DNA from: Meconema thalassinum
Lineage: Eukaryota; Arthropoda; Insecta; Orthoptera; Tettigoniidae
Assembly (NCBI GenBank): GCA_946902985.2
Contig: OX336395.1
Span: 16,842,708-16,906,707, forward strand
DNA length: 64,000 bases
Direction: 5' to 3'
Both the position numbers and the translations under genes were made by a program. The number at the start of each line of letters is the position of its first letter. The first letter of the stretch is position 1. Shown one piece after another: positions 49,057 through 60,094 of this stretch. Under the pieces are notes generated by a model that saw only the letters and a program-made list of their open reading frames with translations, was not told where the DNA came from and did no database searches.

Positions 49057-51717
49057 TCCTGTCCGAGGCTCGTTCCATTTTTGAAAGCATTTGGTTTTAT
49101 CCACTACTGGCTTGCTGGGCCTATCGTAGCTTCACCAGAGCCCCGTTAGCCGTCACTTTTCAGGGTTCCTGTAGGACCTTCACAGCTACCGTAACGGTCC
49201 CGGGGCACACGAAGTCCCCACTGTACTTCGCCCCTACAGGCAATCCCCTACTTTGTGCCGTTGCCCGTCTCCCACGACGTGGACGAGGGGTTGGACTTAT
49301 GGGAGAAGAAATGAGGAAGGAAAGAGACTGTTTGACTTCTGCCAGAGGAACAGCCTACTAGTTGGGAACTCCTGGTTTAAGAAAAGAGAGAGCCACACAA
49401 TCACATGGTACAGTGATGACTTGACCAGGAAGTCGGTGGTCGACTATATACTGTATGAGAAAGAACTAAATAAGAACATCACGGACATCAAGGTTATACC
49501 ATCGGAGAACCTGGATAGCGACCATCGATTACTGGTAATGAACCTGAGAGGGAGTAAGGAGAAGAAAGGGACTGAGAACCAGGAAAGACGTATAAGGATA
49601 TGGAAACTGAAAGAAGGGGATAGAAGTGTCGAGTACCTCAAAATGGTAAAGGAAGGAATTCCAACAGATGAAGAAAGAGGGGTGGAAGAGGAATGGGCTA
49701 GATTTAAGAAGACCCTAGTGGGTGCAGCAGAAGCAGTATGTGGGAGGACAAGTAGTAAGAAGAGGTGGAAGGAAACACCATGGTGGAATGAGAAGACAAA
49801 AGATATAGTAAGGGAAAAGAATAGAGCCTTTAGGAGGTGGTATCAAAATAGGACGGTAGAGACAAGGGAAGAGTACCAGGAAAGAAAGAAGGAGGCGAAG
49901 AGAGTGGTGGCTGAGGAGAGAAGGAAGTGGATGGAAGAGTGGACAAAGATGATGGAGGAGGATAGTGAAGGTACAAAAAAGGTCCTGTATGGGATGGTAA
50001 AAAATAAGAGGCAGAAGGATCCTACGGATTATGTTAGAATGGTGAACAAAAGGGGACAAGAGATAGAAAATAGGGAAGAACTGAAGAAAATGTGGAAAGA
50101 ATATTTTGAAGAACTTCTGAACCCAAATGGAAAAGATGGTGAGGAGGAAGAAATCGGGGAAGAGGAAGATGAACTGCAAACAGAAAAGGACTTAACATGG
50201 AAAGAAGTGGAAGATGCAGTGAACAAGATGAAAGGAGGGAAGGCACCGGGTGTGGATGAGTTGAGTGTGGAGATGGTGAGAGCAGCAGGAGAGGTGGGGA
50301 TACAGTGGCTGTACCGAGTGATGAGGACAGCATGGAAGGAAAGGAAGACCCCAGAGGACTGGAAAAAAGGAATCATTGTCCCGATCTTCAAGAAAGGTAG
50401 TAGAACAGATTGCAGAAACTATCGGGGAATAACACTGATGAGTCATTGTGCAAAGATCTTCGAGAAAGTTTTGGAAAAGAGAATTAGGACAAGGATAGAA
50501 GGAGGGATGAGGGAAGAACAACATGGCTTCAGAGCAGGAAGGTCCACAGTGGATTTGATTTTTGCTGTAAGGCAGTTACAAGAACAGCACTATGAGTATG
50601 GAACAGATCTACTGATGGACTTCCTGGACATTGAGAAAGCATATGACAGTGTATGCAGAAACAAAGTATGGAAGTCCCTGGAGGATAGAGGAGTAGAGAA
50701 ATGGACTATAAAGAGGATAAAGGAGATGTACAAGGGAAGCGTGAGCTGTGTGAAAGTGGGAGGAGAGAGATCTGACTGGTTGGAACAAAGAAACGGCCTG
50801 AAACAAGGAAGTGCACTGTCACCGTTACTTTTCATTGTGGTGATGGATGACATAATGACCCGAGTGGCACAAGTAATTGGGGACGGAAAGATGAAAGCAA
50901 TGGTGTTTGCAGATGATTTGATGATTTGGGGAAACAAGGAGGAGGAGGTACAGGAACAGTTGGACGTGTGGGAAGAAATAATACAAGGATATGGGATGAA
51001 ATTTAGCTTAAATAAGAGTGAGATGGTGATCACAACAAGGAAGAAGGAAAGAACCACAACAGGAATAACAATTGGTGGGGAACAGCTGAAGAAAGTGGAG
51101 AGTTTTAAGTATCTGGGAAGCCTGATACAAGATAATGGAAAAAACGATAGAGAAATAAATGAGTGGGGGAGGCAGGCAGAAGCATTTCGGAGGAGTGTGA
51201 GAAGCATGTTATGGAGCAAGGATGTCCCTCAGAACAGCAAAAAGATCATATATCGGACGTACTATGTCCCTATCCTGACGTATGCCTCGGAGACCTGGGT
51301 TATGAAAGGAAGGGAGAAGAGCAAAATACAGGCTAGTGAGATGAGGTTCTTGAGAAGCAGTATTGGAGCTACAAAGATGGACAGAATAAGAAATGAGAGG
51401 ACCAGAGAATTAATGAAGGAGGAACCATTACAGGATGGTATAGAGAAATCCAGACTTAGATGGTATGGACATGTAAAACGAATGGAGGAGAAGAGGATAC
51501 CCAGGAGAGTACATGAGACGAAGTGGGAAGGAAAGAGACCGAGGGGAAGACCGAGAGACAGGTGGCTGAAGGGGGTGGAAGAAAGCGTGAAGAAGAGAGG
51601 AGAAGACTGGACAAGGGTGGAGGCTGAGAGATGGTGGGAAGACAGAAGACGTTGGAGAGGCTTGTGTTCCAAACAGACCCGGCCAGTGGCTGGAAACTGT
51701 GCAAGATGATGATGATG
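49057..51717 (+). mobile_element. LINE inserted in the minus-strand LINE
   Basis: It is flanked by an exact 14-bp duplication actgtactcagtca (49,043-49,056 and 51,718-51,731) and ends in an ATG-repeat tail (gatgatgatgatg). The first 230 bp (49,057 to about 49,290) show no link to the LINE protein. They are GC-richer (ccccactgtacttcgcccct) and could be 5' UTR or a joined foreign segment. This is the youngest layer of the nest. Confidence 0.9.
49253..51709 (+). CDS. LINE endonuclease (C-terminal half) and reverse transcriptase, open frame of 818 codons
   Basis: The first 15 or so codons are probably not native. Homology starts near YGRRNEEGKRLFDFCQRNSL, the second half of an APE endonuclease, ending at LDSDHRLLVMNL. 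A Glu/Lys-rich linker with PWWNEKTKDIVREKNRAFRR precedes RT: GKAPGVDELSVEM, IVPIFKKGSRTDCRNYRGI, FLDIEKAYDSV, NGLKQGSALSPLLF and FADDLMIWG near residue 550. The C-terminal domain (LRWYGHVKRM, RPRGRPRDRW) is typical of this LINE type. No stop occurs through 818 codons, which supports recent insertion. The N-terminal half of the endonuclease is absent, so it cannot initiate target nicking by itself. Confidence 0.88.
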   Translation: MCRCPSPTTWTRGWTYGRRNEEGKRLFDFCQRNSLLVGNSWFKKRESHTITWYSDDLTRKSVVDYILYEKELNKNITDIKVIPSENLDSDHRLLVMNLRGSKEKKGTENQERRIRIWKLKEGDRSVEYLKMVKEGIPTDEERGVEEEWARFKKTLVGAAEAVCGRTSSKKRWKETPWWNEKTKDIVREKNRAFRRWYQNRTVETREEYQERKKEAKRVVAEERRKWMEEWTKMMEEDSEGTKKVLYGMVKNKRQKDPTDYVRMVNKRGQEIENREELKKMWKEYFEELLNPNGKDGEEEEIGEEEDELQTEKDLTWKEVEDAVNKMKGGKAPGVDELSVEMVRAAGEVGIQWLYRVMRTAWKERKTPEDWKKGIIVPIFKKGSRTDCRNYRGITLMSHCAKIFEKVLEKRIRTRIEGGMREEQHGFRAGRSTVDLIFAVRQLQEQHYEYGTDLLMDFLDIEKAYDSVCRNKVWKSLEDRGVEKWTIKRIKEMYKGSVSCVKVGGERSDWLEQRNGLKQGSALSPLLFIVVMDDIMTRVAQVIGDGKMKAMVFADDLMIWGNKEEEVQEQLDVWEEIIQGYGMKFSLNKSEMVITTRKKERTTTGITIGGEQLKKVESFKYLGSLIQDNGKNDREINEWGRQAEAFRRSVRSMLWSKDVPQNSKKIIYRTYYVPILTYASETWVMKGREKSKIQASEMRFLRSSIGATKMDRIRNERTRELMKEEPLQDGIEKSRLRWYGHVKRMEEKRIPRRVHETKWEGKRPRGRPRDRWLKGVEESVKKRGEDWTRVEAERWWEDRRRWRGLCSKQTRPVAGNCAR

Positions 51718-51731
51718 ACTGTACTCAGTCA

Positions 51732-53518
51732 ATGATAATGTTCTTTTGGATCACTTTGATAGGTGGTACCTGTCACATTTCTTGTTACACAGCTTTCGCT
51801 TTGGTTATGGTACGATTTTGTTGCACTCACTCTGTGATGAAAACCGTGGATGGCGTGTCTCGTCACGACATGTCTCAGTTCCTGGTTTTCCTTTATCCAG
51901 TTCCTCTCCACCATGGCGCTTGTAGCATAGAAGTCCGGATCTATATCTTCGCTTTTGGCTTTCCTCCTCTCCAGATGTTTAGAGTCATGTTCTGTAGCTG
52001 GTAGAAGCAGTAGGGTCCATAGGTCTTCTGCGTAGTAGGTCTCCTTTGTTAGTCTATAGACCATTCTTGTTGGTGCTGCTTTTCCCACTCTCAGTGCATT
52101 TTTGAGGAAGCGGGCTTTGACTTGTTCTATTTTTTCAAAGTCACTGAGTTTTAGACATTCCCAGATCAGTTCTAATCCGTAGGTTACTATAGGGGATGTG
52201 GCGGCGTTAAATAGTCTCATTGCTGTAACTGGGGACAGAGCTGGAAGGTTCTTTATGGCTGAGATTGCTCTTGTGGCTGCTGCAGTTCTCTCCTGAATAT
52301 GGCATCTAAACGACTTTGTAGTAGTTTGCAAGGTAATTCCAAGATACCTAAATTGATTGACAATTTTCAGATGTTCTCCATCAAGAGTAAGGGAGTCACT
52401 ACCTGCAATTTTTCCTCCTTTTCGATATGTCATTTGGACTGTCTTCTCCAAATTAATGGTGAGGCGGTTTTCCAGTACGCATTTTTCCAGCTCTATTAGG
52501 GCTCGTTGCAGGTCATTTCTATTTGGTGATCCCAACACCATATCATCTGCGTATACGATAAGTTTCGTATACGATGTGCACTGAAGGATGTCTGTAATGT
52601 CTGCTGTGGCGATGTTGAACAACAAGGGGCTCATTGGATCTCCCTGAAGGACTCGAATTGTTTGTTCGAACGTGTCTGATTCGTCGACTGTATCCTCAAT
52701 CTGTACAAAATCACTTTTAAAATGTTTTCAATTGCTCTGACAAGAGGATGTGTTGTCCCAATCATGTCTTTCAACTTTGTTTTGAGTATTTCCCTGTTTA
52801 GGAGGTCGAACGCCTTTGTATAGTCAATAAAGACAGCGTAGTATTTTCCGTTCGGATGTCCCAAAGCTTCTTCTATTTCTTCCAGGATGTATCTGACTGC
52901 TTGTGTTGTGTTTCTACCTCGTATGAAACCAAACTGGCATTCAGGAATATTTGCTAATGTTTCCAGTTTTGACGCTAGAATTTTTGTATATATCTTAAAG
53001 ATATTATTTTCCAGTGCGCTTCCCCTGTATGAGTTAGGGTCGTTCGTATCTCCTTTCCCTTTGTATAGAGATCTGATGGATGATATTCTCCAACAGTCCG
53101 GGATCGTTCCAGACTTTAGGCATTCATTGAATAATTTTGTCCAAATTGGTACCAAGGTCTCTCGTGATTGTTTTAGGTGTTCCATGTGTATTTGATCTGG
53201 GCCTGAGGCCTTTTTGTTTTTCGTTTGATGTATCGCCTATGTTACTTCTGCTGGTGTTATTTGCATGGGTTGCTCCGTTTGTTCCTGGCTGTCTTGTTTC
53301 TCTTGCTCTTTTGAGGATATCGCGTCCACTTTGAAGGCGCATGTTTTGTTCTCCTGGTTCAGTAGTTTCTTGAAGTGTGTCTCCCACCTGTCCATTGGAA
53401 TTTCTTTCGGTCTGGTTGCGATTTTCCTTCTGAGGGGCAGGAAGGGGTCTGATTTCGCGTCCTCCGCAAATTTTTGTGCCTCCGTTTCCATATAGTTGGA
53501 TTTTTTCAGTATCAAGAG
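51732..53518 (-). pseudogene. LINE reverse transcriptase with YADD box, frameshifted
   Basis: It begins in the linker between endonuclease and RT (LLILKKSNYMETEAQKFAED, PMDRWETHFKKLLNQE). A stop ends the first stretch near 53,237. RT follows in two frames: SIRSLYKGKGDTNDPNSYRG, FIRGRNTTQAVRYILEE and FIDYTKAFD (frame ending 52,631), then MSPLLFNIATADI and VYADDMVLG near 52,540. A shift near 52,680-52,640 separates the frames. The C-terminal Cys-His tail is degraded (SESCVTRN). Clade not assigned. Confidence 0.82.
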
Positions 53519-53979
53519 TTTATGGTTATTAAGGCTCGTTATATGCTTAATGATATCTGATGTTCCTCCACCAAGTGTGGCTGAGATTTTCAAAGGTTTG
53601 GTGATACGTTTGTGAGGGGATCATGTGCACTGATCAAATATTTAGGAATTAATACGAAACCTGAATGTAATTCGAGTAATTTCTGACTGATCATATACTT
53701 GCTCCAAAGTGTATATGGAAGATATTGTTTTCTCTGTGATTTGTTTGCTGGATAGGTTGATATGATATTTGTTTTAAGGGCCAAATATTCACATTATTGA
53801 CCTAGCACTTGATAGGACTCCCTGCCTAAATTGTATTTGGAGTCTGGCTCATCTGAAAAAGGCCTTTTTTGGATTTTGAATATCTGGTTGTTGTTTGTTG
53901 CAAGTCATCAAATTCCATTCATGATTTGCTTCTCCAGTTTGGTATATGATCATGATATTTAAGAGATTCTCTGTATACT

Positions 53980-54337
53980 AGCGGCTTCGGTGGCGTAGTT
54001 GGTATCATGCTGAACTGCTGTGCCCAAGATAGCGGGTTCAAACCCGGCCGAAGTCGTCGGATTTTTTAAGAGCGTTAAAAATCCTTCAGGATGCCTTCCT
54101 TCGGAGGGGAAGTAAAGCCGGCGGTCCCATGTCATAGATTTACTATCAAAGTTCCAACGTTTACCACTAGGTATCATTGATCTCTGGTGGCGAAAGTTGG
54201 AACTACTTGAAATTCAACGGAACTTGTTGCTCACCCTTTAGGGTGTCCGCTGGAAGCAGCTACAGACTCAGGCGAGCCGAACATGTCTTCGGACACTCCC
54301 GGCACTAAAAGCCATACGATAAATAAATAATAAATAA
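53980..54337 (+). mobile_element. tRNA-derived SINE with 12-bp target duplication
   Basis: The head gcggcttcggtggcgtagtt and a B box gcgggttcaaacccg sit in tRNA spacing. The body has ttcggaggggaagtaaagcc, and the tail is AAATAA-rich. Flanking duplications tctctgtatact occur at 53,968-53,979 and 54,338-54,349. The left arm near 8,925 has the single empty site. Its head matches the SINE at 42,265. Confidence 0.92.
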
Positions 54338-55080
54338 TCTCTGTATACTGTAATCTGGCTTCCAATTCCGCAACACAGAAATAATTTCTAAAACATCAGA
54401 CTACCTCGCCAGAATATGGTGATAAATTTATTAATTTCCTCATAACTTCTATACGAAAATGGAGTAGGAGTACCAACATTTGAATGCAATAATCAGGCTG
54501 CTAGTAAAGAATGTTGAAATTCTTAGGAAGATAGCCTTTGTCAGATGATCCAGGCCATTATCTGTTCTCTAACTGGGCTTTGTATGTCATGCAGTGAACC
54601 AATTACACAGAACAATACCAATAACTTCACAAATGACTAGGTTTCCATTCATGTTCCTTGTTAATCCTTTAACATTCTCTACGGATGTGAATTTGAATAT
54701 ACTTCAGTATGTTATTTATCCCTTGATTCCTTCAGTGCAAGCTTACAAGTCGTGTGTAACACATAATTCTACCCATGCTAAGGGGAACATATTTGTGAAA
54801 CAAGTCATATGGACCATGTTAGGGGTATTAAGATTGCAGAATGTCCTATTCCGAACATCGTAACATGTATCGAATGAGAAACATCATTTTCAGATCTGAA
54901 AGAGTTAAGCACCGTCATACATCCATTACATTACCTCATCATCTAATAGCATTTAGGGATTAAGAATTGCATTTTCAAACCTCTGCTGATGGCAAACGGA
55001 AGTGCTGAGCTGTTAGCTTGTGCACAGTACAGAAAGCACGAGCCATTTTCATGTACATTAGGCGAACTATGATATCTAAT

Positions 55081-55146
55081 CCACCTGGGACTTGAACCTG
55101 GGACCACCGACAATGTACAATGTTGTTCTGATCACTGTGCTGCATC
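55081..55146 (-). mobile_element. tRNA-related SINE head (right arm copy)
   Basis: On the minus strand a B box (ggttcaagtcc) at 55,088-55,098 follows an A-box-like segment about 45 bp upstream, in the spacing of a tRNA promoter. It is the counterpart of 6811 in the left arm. Confidence 0.5.
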
Positions 55147-56090
55147 TTAATTATCAGTGGCAAAAGGTATATTATGTGAAGCTAACATTATGTTTGCATT
55201 AATTGCCACTGTGGTCTTAAGGTCAGGATAAACCAATACAATTAGGACTTCTGTATTCTCTTCAGAGATCCACTCAAGAGGATTATAGAAGTGGGGCTTA
55301 GCAGTGGCCTTACAGTATGCACATGCTGGGATTGTTTTAACTTATGACCGTGATTACCTCCTTCCCAATCCTGAGCATTGCAATTCCATGCACTTGGCCT
55401 TTTGTGCGCATGTATTAAATAATTGAAGATATGAGATGAAAGTAAGAGAATTAGCTAGAATCATACGAAGAAGGTAATTGTTAATATTTAAGTCCACTTA
55501 TTTTAACTTATAGTACGTTCAGAAGAAACCCTCGTTCATACCACATTTCTTATAGTTGTTATTTTCTACCCCTTAATATTCTTAATTCTGCTGTGTCGGG
55601 GAGGAGGTGAAATGAATATATATGTGTCAGTGGTTTTTACGGCCATTCGCCCTTTTGTTTAGCCTAAAAGTGGTGCAAATGAAATATGATTAGGAGCTGG
55701 AAGGTAGCGACCATGGCCTCTTAACAGTAAACGTCCTAGCGTTGGCCTTGAGATGAAAATGGGGAACCATGAAGAACCATTTCAAGGTACCTTACCCAGT
55801 GGCGTATGCAGGTTTCCCTTCTGGGGGATTCATTAATATATTACATTATACAAGAGGCAGATGACCTTGCTGTTCTGCCGCTTAGTGATCATCATCATCA
55901 TCCACATTATTACAATGATATTTCGATTAATATACAGTACAGAATGATTAAATAAACATTCTCTTCGCATGAAAACTATGTTAGGCCACATTATTTTTTC
56001 AGCACCATAAAAAGACAAACAAATACATCTTTTGTAAAATATGGAAAACAGTAATTAAATATTAAAACTGTAATGATGTAGTGGTCTATA

Positions 56091-56672
56091 GGTGACTGCT
56101 TATAATATTGATATTGTGTGAGAGAAAAATATACTTTGGCTGCAATGTTCTTACTGCCATTAGCTATTATTGACTCTCAAAATCTGCCTATCTTGATGGC
56201 TTTATCTGTGTCATTCATAGGAATCAAATCCAAATACTCCTCGTGTAACTAATTATCTATAATGAAACGGACGAACACAATTAAAGCACCCCGAACCAAC
56301 GTGGAAATAGCTACCGATCGTACACTTTAAAAGTAAACCTAATCATTGGCTGGCTCCAACTCTGAGGGAGTCGTCTCGCCCCGAGTAGAGTGCAGGACAT
56401 TTACCAAGTGACGAACGTGATCACTTTTAAAATATATGCGGGAGTAAAGAAGACTCTCTAGCGGTAGTGTAAAACAGGTGATAGTTCAGACGATATAAAG
56501 ATTCAAGTAAACAAATGTCTCTGCGGGGAGGGGTATTTAAACACTAAACCCCCCTTGTCGGTATGCCACTGATACCCACTCATTTTCTGTCAGTAAGCAC
56601 ATGGCTTGGCGCATTTAAACTCTGTAATGTCTGAAATTAGCTCAGCCATTTTTTCTGTTCTAAGGCAGGAAC
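56091..56672. other. Unassigned DNA right of the duplication
   Basis: No gene, repeat or terminal structure recognised. Homology to the left arm ends at 56,090. Confidence 0.45.
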
Positions 56673-56674
56673 TA

Positions 56675-57113
56675 CAGTGTGTTCACAAAGTCTCTCCGCA
56701 GCGCGTGTGTCGCCTTGCAGGACGTGTTGGGTTGGCAGTACATTCATGTAATCTTGTTACAAGGAAAGCAATTACATTAAATTAAGAAATGCGGTACTCA
56801 ACACTATCACACTGTGCTCTGCAAAGTTTTCACCAGCATGGAAAACCTCTTCCAATATAAACACACGCTCTTCAGTAGTAAGCATTTCCACTAGACTCAG
56901 CTTACACAAGAACACAAATTACAGCGTCAATGCTGTCACGCACAGGCACTCACTGTCAGCAATAATGAACCGGTATTCTCCACCCTATCACTCGAGTTGA
57001 AGTTCAACACGGAACAAATGCATGCTGTGATAAGACTGCGTATACAGCGACATGAATGTGCTGCCAACGTTCAACGAGACCCGCTGCTGCGGAGAGACTA
57101 TGCGGACACACTG
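56675..57113. mobile_element. Mariner-like MITE with TA flanks
   Basis: 439 bp. The left end cagtgtgttcacaaagtctc and the reverse complement of the right end cagtgtgtccgcatagtctc match at 17 of 20 positions, and the match continues as tccgcagc. TA lies at 56,673-56,674 and 57,114-57,115. No coding frame, so it is non-autonomous. Confidence 0.85.
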
Positions 57114-57580
57114 TATAAACTTTGGATTCAATACATGTATTTCAAACATACATTGATAAATTGCTGAATGTCAAGTAATACCAACGATGCCAGGAAATCC
57201 CTTCTTGAAAGCATTCTAAGTGAGCTGTGACTACATTCTTAAAAGCATTTGAAACTGACTTCCCCTATTAATACTCCAATGTCTTCCTCGGCTTGTATCA
57301 CCATGCAAACTATGTGCTACCGTTCGCCAGTAGACTTATAATGTTTGATATTAGCAGCCTACTCCACAATAGAGGCATTTAATTTACGTACTTACACGAA
57401 ATTCTTTTGAAAATTTGCTTTAATTGCAGTGTTTTGTGAGAAATGTATTGTATAATATTCTGACCTTCATTCTCAAAAGATGTGCTGGTACAAATATTAA
57501 GGGTATAGTCGCTTTTTACTTAATGATAGGAGGACGTTTTAGATCCTAACACCTCTTACGGCCTTCCAGTTAAAAAGATA
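57114..57580. other. Unassigned AT-rich DNA
   Basis: Nothing recognised between the MITE and the 3' end of the minus-strand LINE. Confidence 0.4.
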
Positions 57581-60058
57581 AAATACATACTCATTTGTCC
57601 TCAATCCTTAAAGCTATTACTTCCAATTTCCCTGTACCATTCCCTCATTACATATTCCAAAGCACAATTGAAAAGTAGAGGCGATAAACCATCTCCTTGT
57701 CTTAATCCTGTTTTAATCGTAAACGGTTCTGATATTTCTCCTCTGAATTTTACTTTAGATTTGGTGATCTTAGAGTTAGTTTTATAATTTTTATTAATTT
57801 GGGATGAAGTCCGAAATTCCTTAGTATTTTCAGCAATGAAGATCTATGTATGCAATCATAAGCTTTTTTGAAGTCTACGAAGGTTATGACTTGCTGTTTT
57901 TGTCTACGTTTGTAGTAGTCCATTACTAATTTTAAGGTGATTATCTGTTCAGGGCAGCTTCGCCATGGCCGAAATCCACAATGATATTCTCCTATTTCCA
58001 GTTCTAATTGACCTTTACAACGATTATATAGAATTCGTGACATGATTTTATATGTGATATCCAAAAGGGAAATTCCTCGATAGTTGTCAGGATTTGATTT
58101 TTCTCCTTTCTTGTGTAATGGATGTATTATAGCAGTAGTCCAATGGTCTGGCAGTTCTTCTTTGATCCAAATGTTCACTATGCATTGGTGTAATGTAATC
58201 TTTACTGGTTCTGCTGCATATTTCCACAATTCTGCAAATGTTTGATCTTCTCCATTCGCTTTGTAGTTTTTGAGCTCTCTCAGCGCTTTGTAGACTTCTT
58301 GGATTGTGGGTGGATTTATGTTTTCTGATGGTGTTTTAATAGTGGTGTCTGTATTTATTTGAAGCAGTTCTGGTGGATCTTCGCAATTTAGCAACTTGTT
58401 GAATGTTTCTGCTAAAATTTCCGTATTTCTCATATTACTATGAGCTAACTCGCCATTTTTGTCTTTTAACATTAATGTTGGAGGTTCATATCTATGTAGT
58501 TGTTTGCTAAAAATTCTGTAGTAATCTCTTGAGTTTGTTTTCGCGCAATTTGCTTCGATCATCAGAAGTATATCCTCTTGGTATAGCCGTTTAACCCCTC
58601 GTATTATTTTTTTGAGTTATTTTCCTTTGTTTTATGAGATCCAAGTGTGATTCATCTGTTTTTTGACTCTGATACCGTAACCAGGCTTGATGTCTATCTT
58701 CCACTTTATTATCACACTCATCGTTCCACCATTGGTGTTTCTTCCTTGGATTTATTGGGGCTACTTGTTCAGCTATTTGTCTCAATTCGGGAACTATTTC
58801 CTCTAGATCATCTGTTATTTTAATATATCTAGTTCGTTCTTTGTATCCCTTGTTATTTATTAGTTTATGAGGGTCGTATGTTCTCTTCTTTTTTAGGTGA
58901 GTTTTTTTCTTTGTCAACGGGGTAAATTGAATTTTAATCTTTATCATGTAATGATCTGATCCAGTATCTGTTCCTCTCAGAACTTTCACATTGTAGATCC
59001 CCCTGTGATAGTTCTTATCCATACAAACATGATCTAGTTGCCATTCACCTTTTTTCCAATCTGGATGTTTCCAAGTTTTGAGTTTATTTGGTCTTCTCTT
59101 GATGTAAGTTAATTTGGAGATCATATCATGGTTCCTGTAAAATTCCACCAGTCTTATGACATTCCTGTTTGTTCTTCTCTGTGCTGGCCATTTTCCTATT
59201 ATGTCTCTATATCTTTTTTAGTTTCCTAACTGGGCATTAAAGTCTCCAATTGAAATTTTGGTGTGACCTTTATTTATGTTTGTTGCTGTCTGATCTAAAA
59301 GCTCCCAAAATCCCTCCACATCATCTTTGTGTTCTTTCTTATTATTTTTATCATTAGTTGGGGCATGGGCATTTAGAATGGTATATGTTTTATTTGCAGC
59401 TTTTAGAGTTAGTGTCGAGAGCCTAGGGGATAATGCTTTAAATTCTATGTTGGACAATTGTTTTGAGATTGACTACAAATCCTGTTCCGAATTGTGGACA
59501 TTGCTTCATTGCTCTTTTTCCTGGTATTCCCTTGTAAATTCTATACCCTTGTGATTCTATTGGTTCCTGATCGGTGTTTCTCATTTCTTGAAGCCTGGTT
59601 ATTAGAATCCCTTTGCGATCCATTTCGTCTGTCAAAATTTTGAGTTTTCCTGGCTGTATGATGGAATTTATATTGTGTGTTGCTATATAGTTTATCTGTC
59701 CTATCTTCAGTCCAAATTTGGGTTTTCTTTCTGTCGGGGGTATTTTTAGATGCTCCGACTCATCTAGGGTATCTTTCAGGTGACTGCCCACCGTATCCGA
59801 ATGCAGTCTAGGTGGATTATTCCTTAAAAGATTTCCTTCCATGTTTGACTTTCAAAGGTATTCAACCTTGTATGGAGCAAGCTCCGAGTTACAACTGCGG
59901 TTGTTAACCGTAGAGGTTGTTGTGTGTTTGGTCCGCGAGAGCTATTTTATTTTGCTCAAGTCCGCCGGCAAGCCGATGAGGACCCCCCTATCTGGCACCT
60001 GGGACGCGCCACGTCGGAGTATCACCTCTCCGCTTGCTACGACACTGTAGTAGGTTCG
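57580..60058 (-). mobile_element. Decayed LINE including probable 5' UTR
   Basis: The minus strand runs from a GC-rich 5' segment (about 60,058-59,843; contains ccggcggacttgagcaaaat) through endonuclease and RT to about 57,580. Unlike the other LINEs here it keeps its 5' end but has lost its 3' end shortly after TGLRQGDGLSPLLF. Confidence 0.8.
57610..59842 (-). pseudogene. LINE endonuclease and reverse transcriptase, several frameshifts
   Basis: Segment order on the minus strand: 59,842-59,438 has the endonuclease N-terminus (THNINSI, RLQEMRNTD, GTGFVV). After a shift, 59,457-59,218 has YTILNAHAPTNDKN and GDFNAQLGN ending at TAA (59,218-59,220). The same frame reopens with EFYRNHDM and reaches GSDHYMIKIKI (59,148-58,591). 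Another shift leads to 58,562-57,750 with RT boxes IIHPLHKKGEKSNPDNYRG, HCGFRPWRSC and FVDFKKAYDCIH. A last shift near 57,755 precedes TGLRQGDGLSPLLFNCALE, and that frame then meets a stop near 57,605. The expected catalytic box (YADD or FADD) is not reached. It resembles the decayed LINE in the two arms. Confidence 0.85.
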
Positions 60059-60094
60059 TGGACTTAATTATTCTATACTAAAAATAAAATGATA

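Larger units (their letters stand above)
48993..53518 (-). mobile_element. 5'-truncated LINE on minus strand, itself interrupted by another LINE
   Basis: It is bounded by an 11-bp target duplication tttatggttat (48,982-48,992 and 53,519-53,529). The left arm near 9,365 retains the single-copy empty site. Its 3' end (minus strand) has an aataaa signal just before 48,993. The plus-strand LINE at 49,057-51,717 splits it near its 3' end. Confidence 0.9.
42480..56090 (-). repeat. Right arm of large inverted duplication
   Basis: This is the reverse complement of the left arm, expanded by four right-arm-only segments: an I-clade LINE (44,458-46,015), about 0.5 kb at 48,166-48,676, a nested LINE pair (48,993-53,518) and a SINE (53,980-54,337). 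For three of these the left arm keeps the uninterrupted sequence. The outer edge is sharp at 56,090. The inner edge lies inside a SINE near 42,480. Confidence 0.9.

Noticed and set aside
5871..56090. Possibility that the inverted duplication is an assembly artefact
   Set aside because: The arms differ by many substitutions and by private insertions with target duplications, which a collapsed or mirrored assembly would not create.
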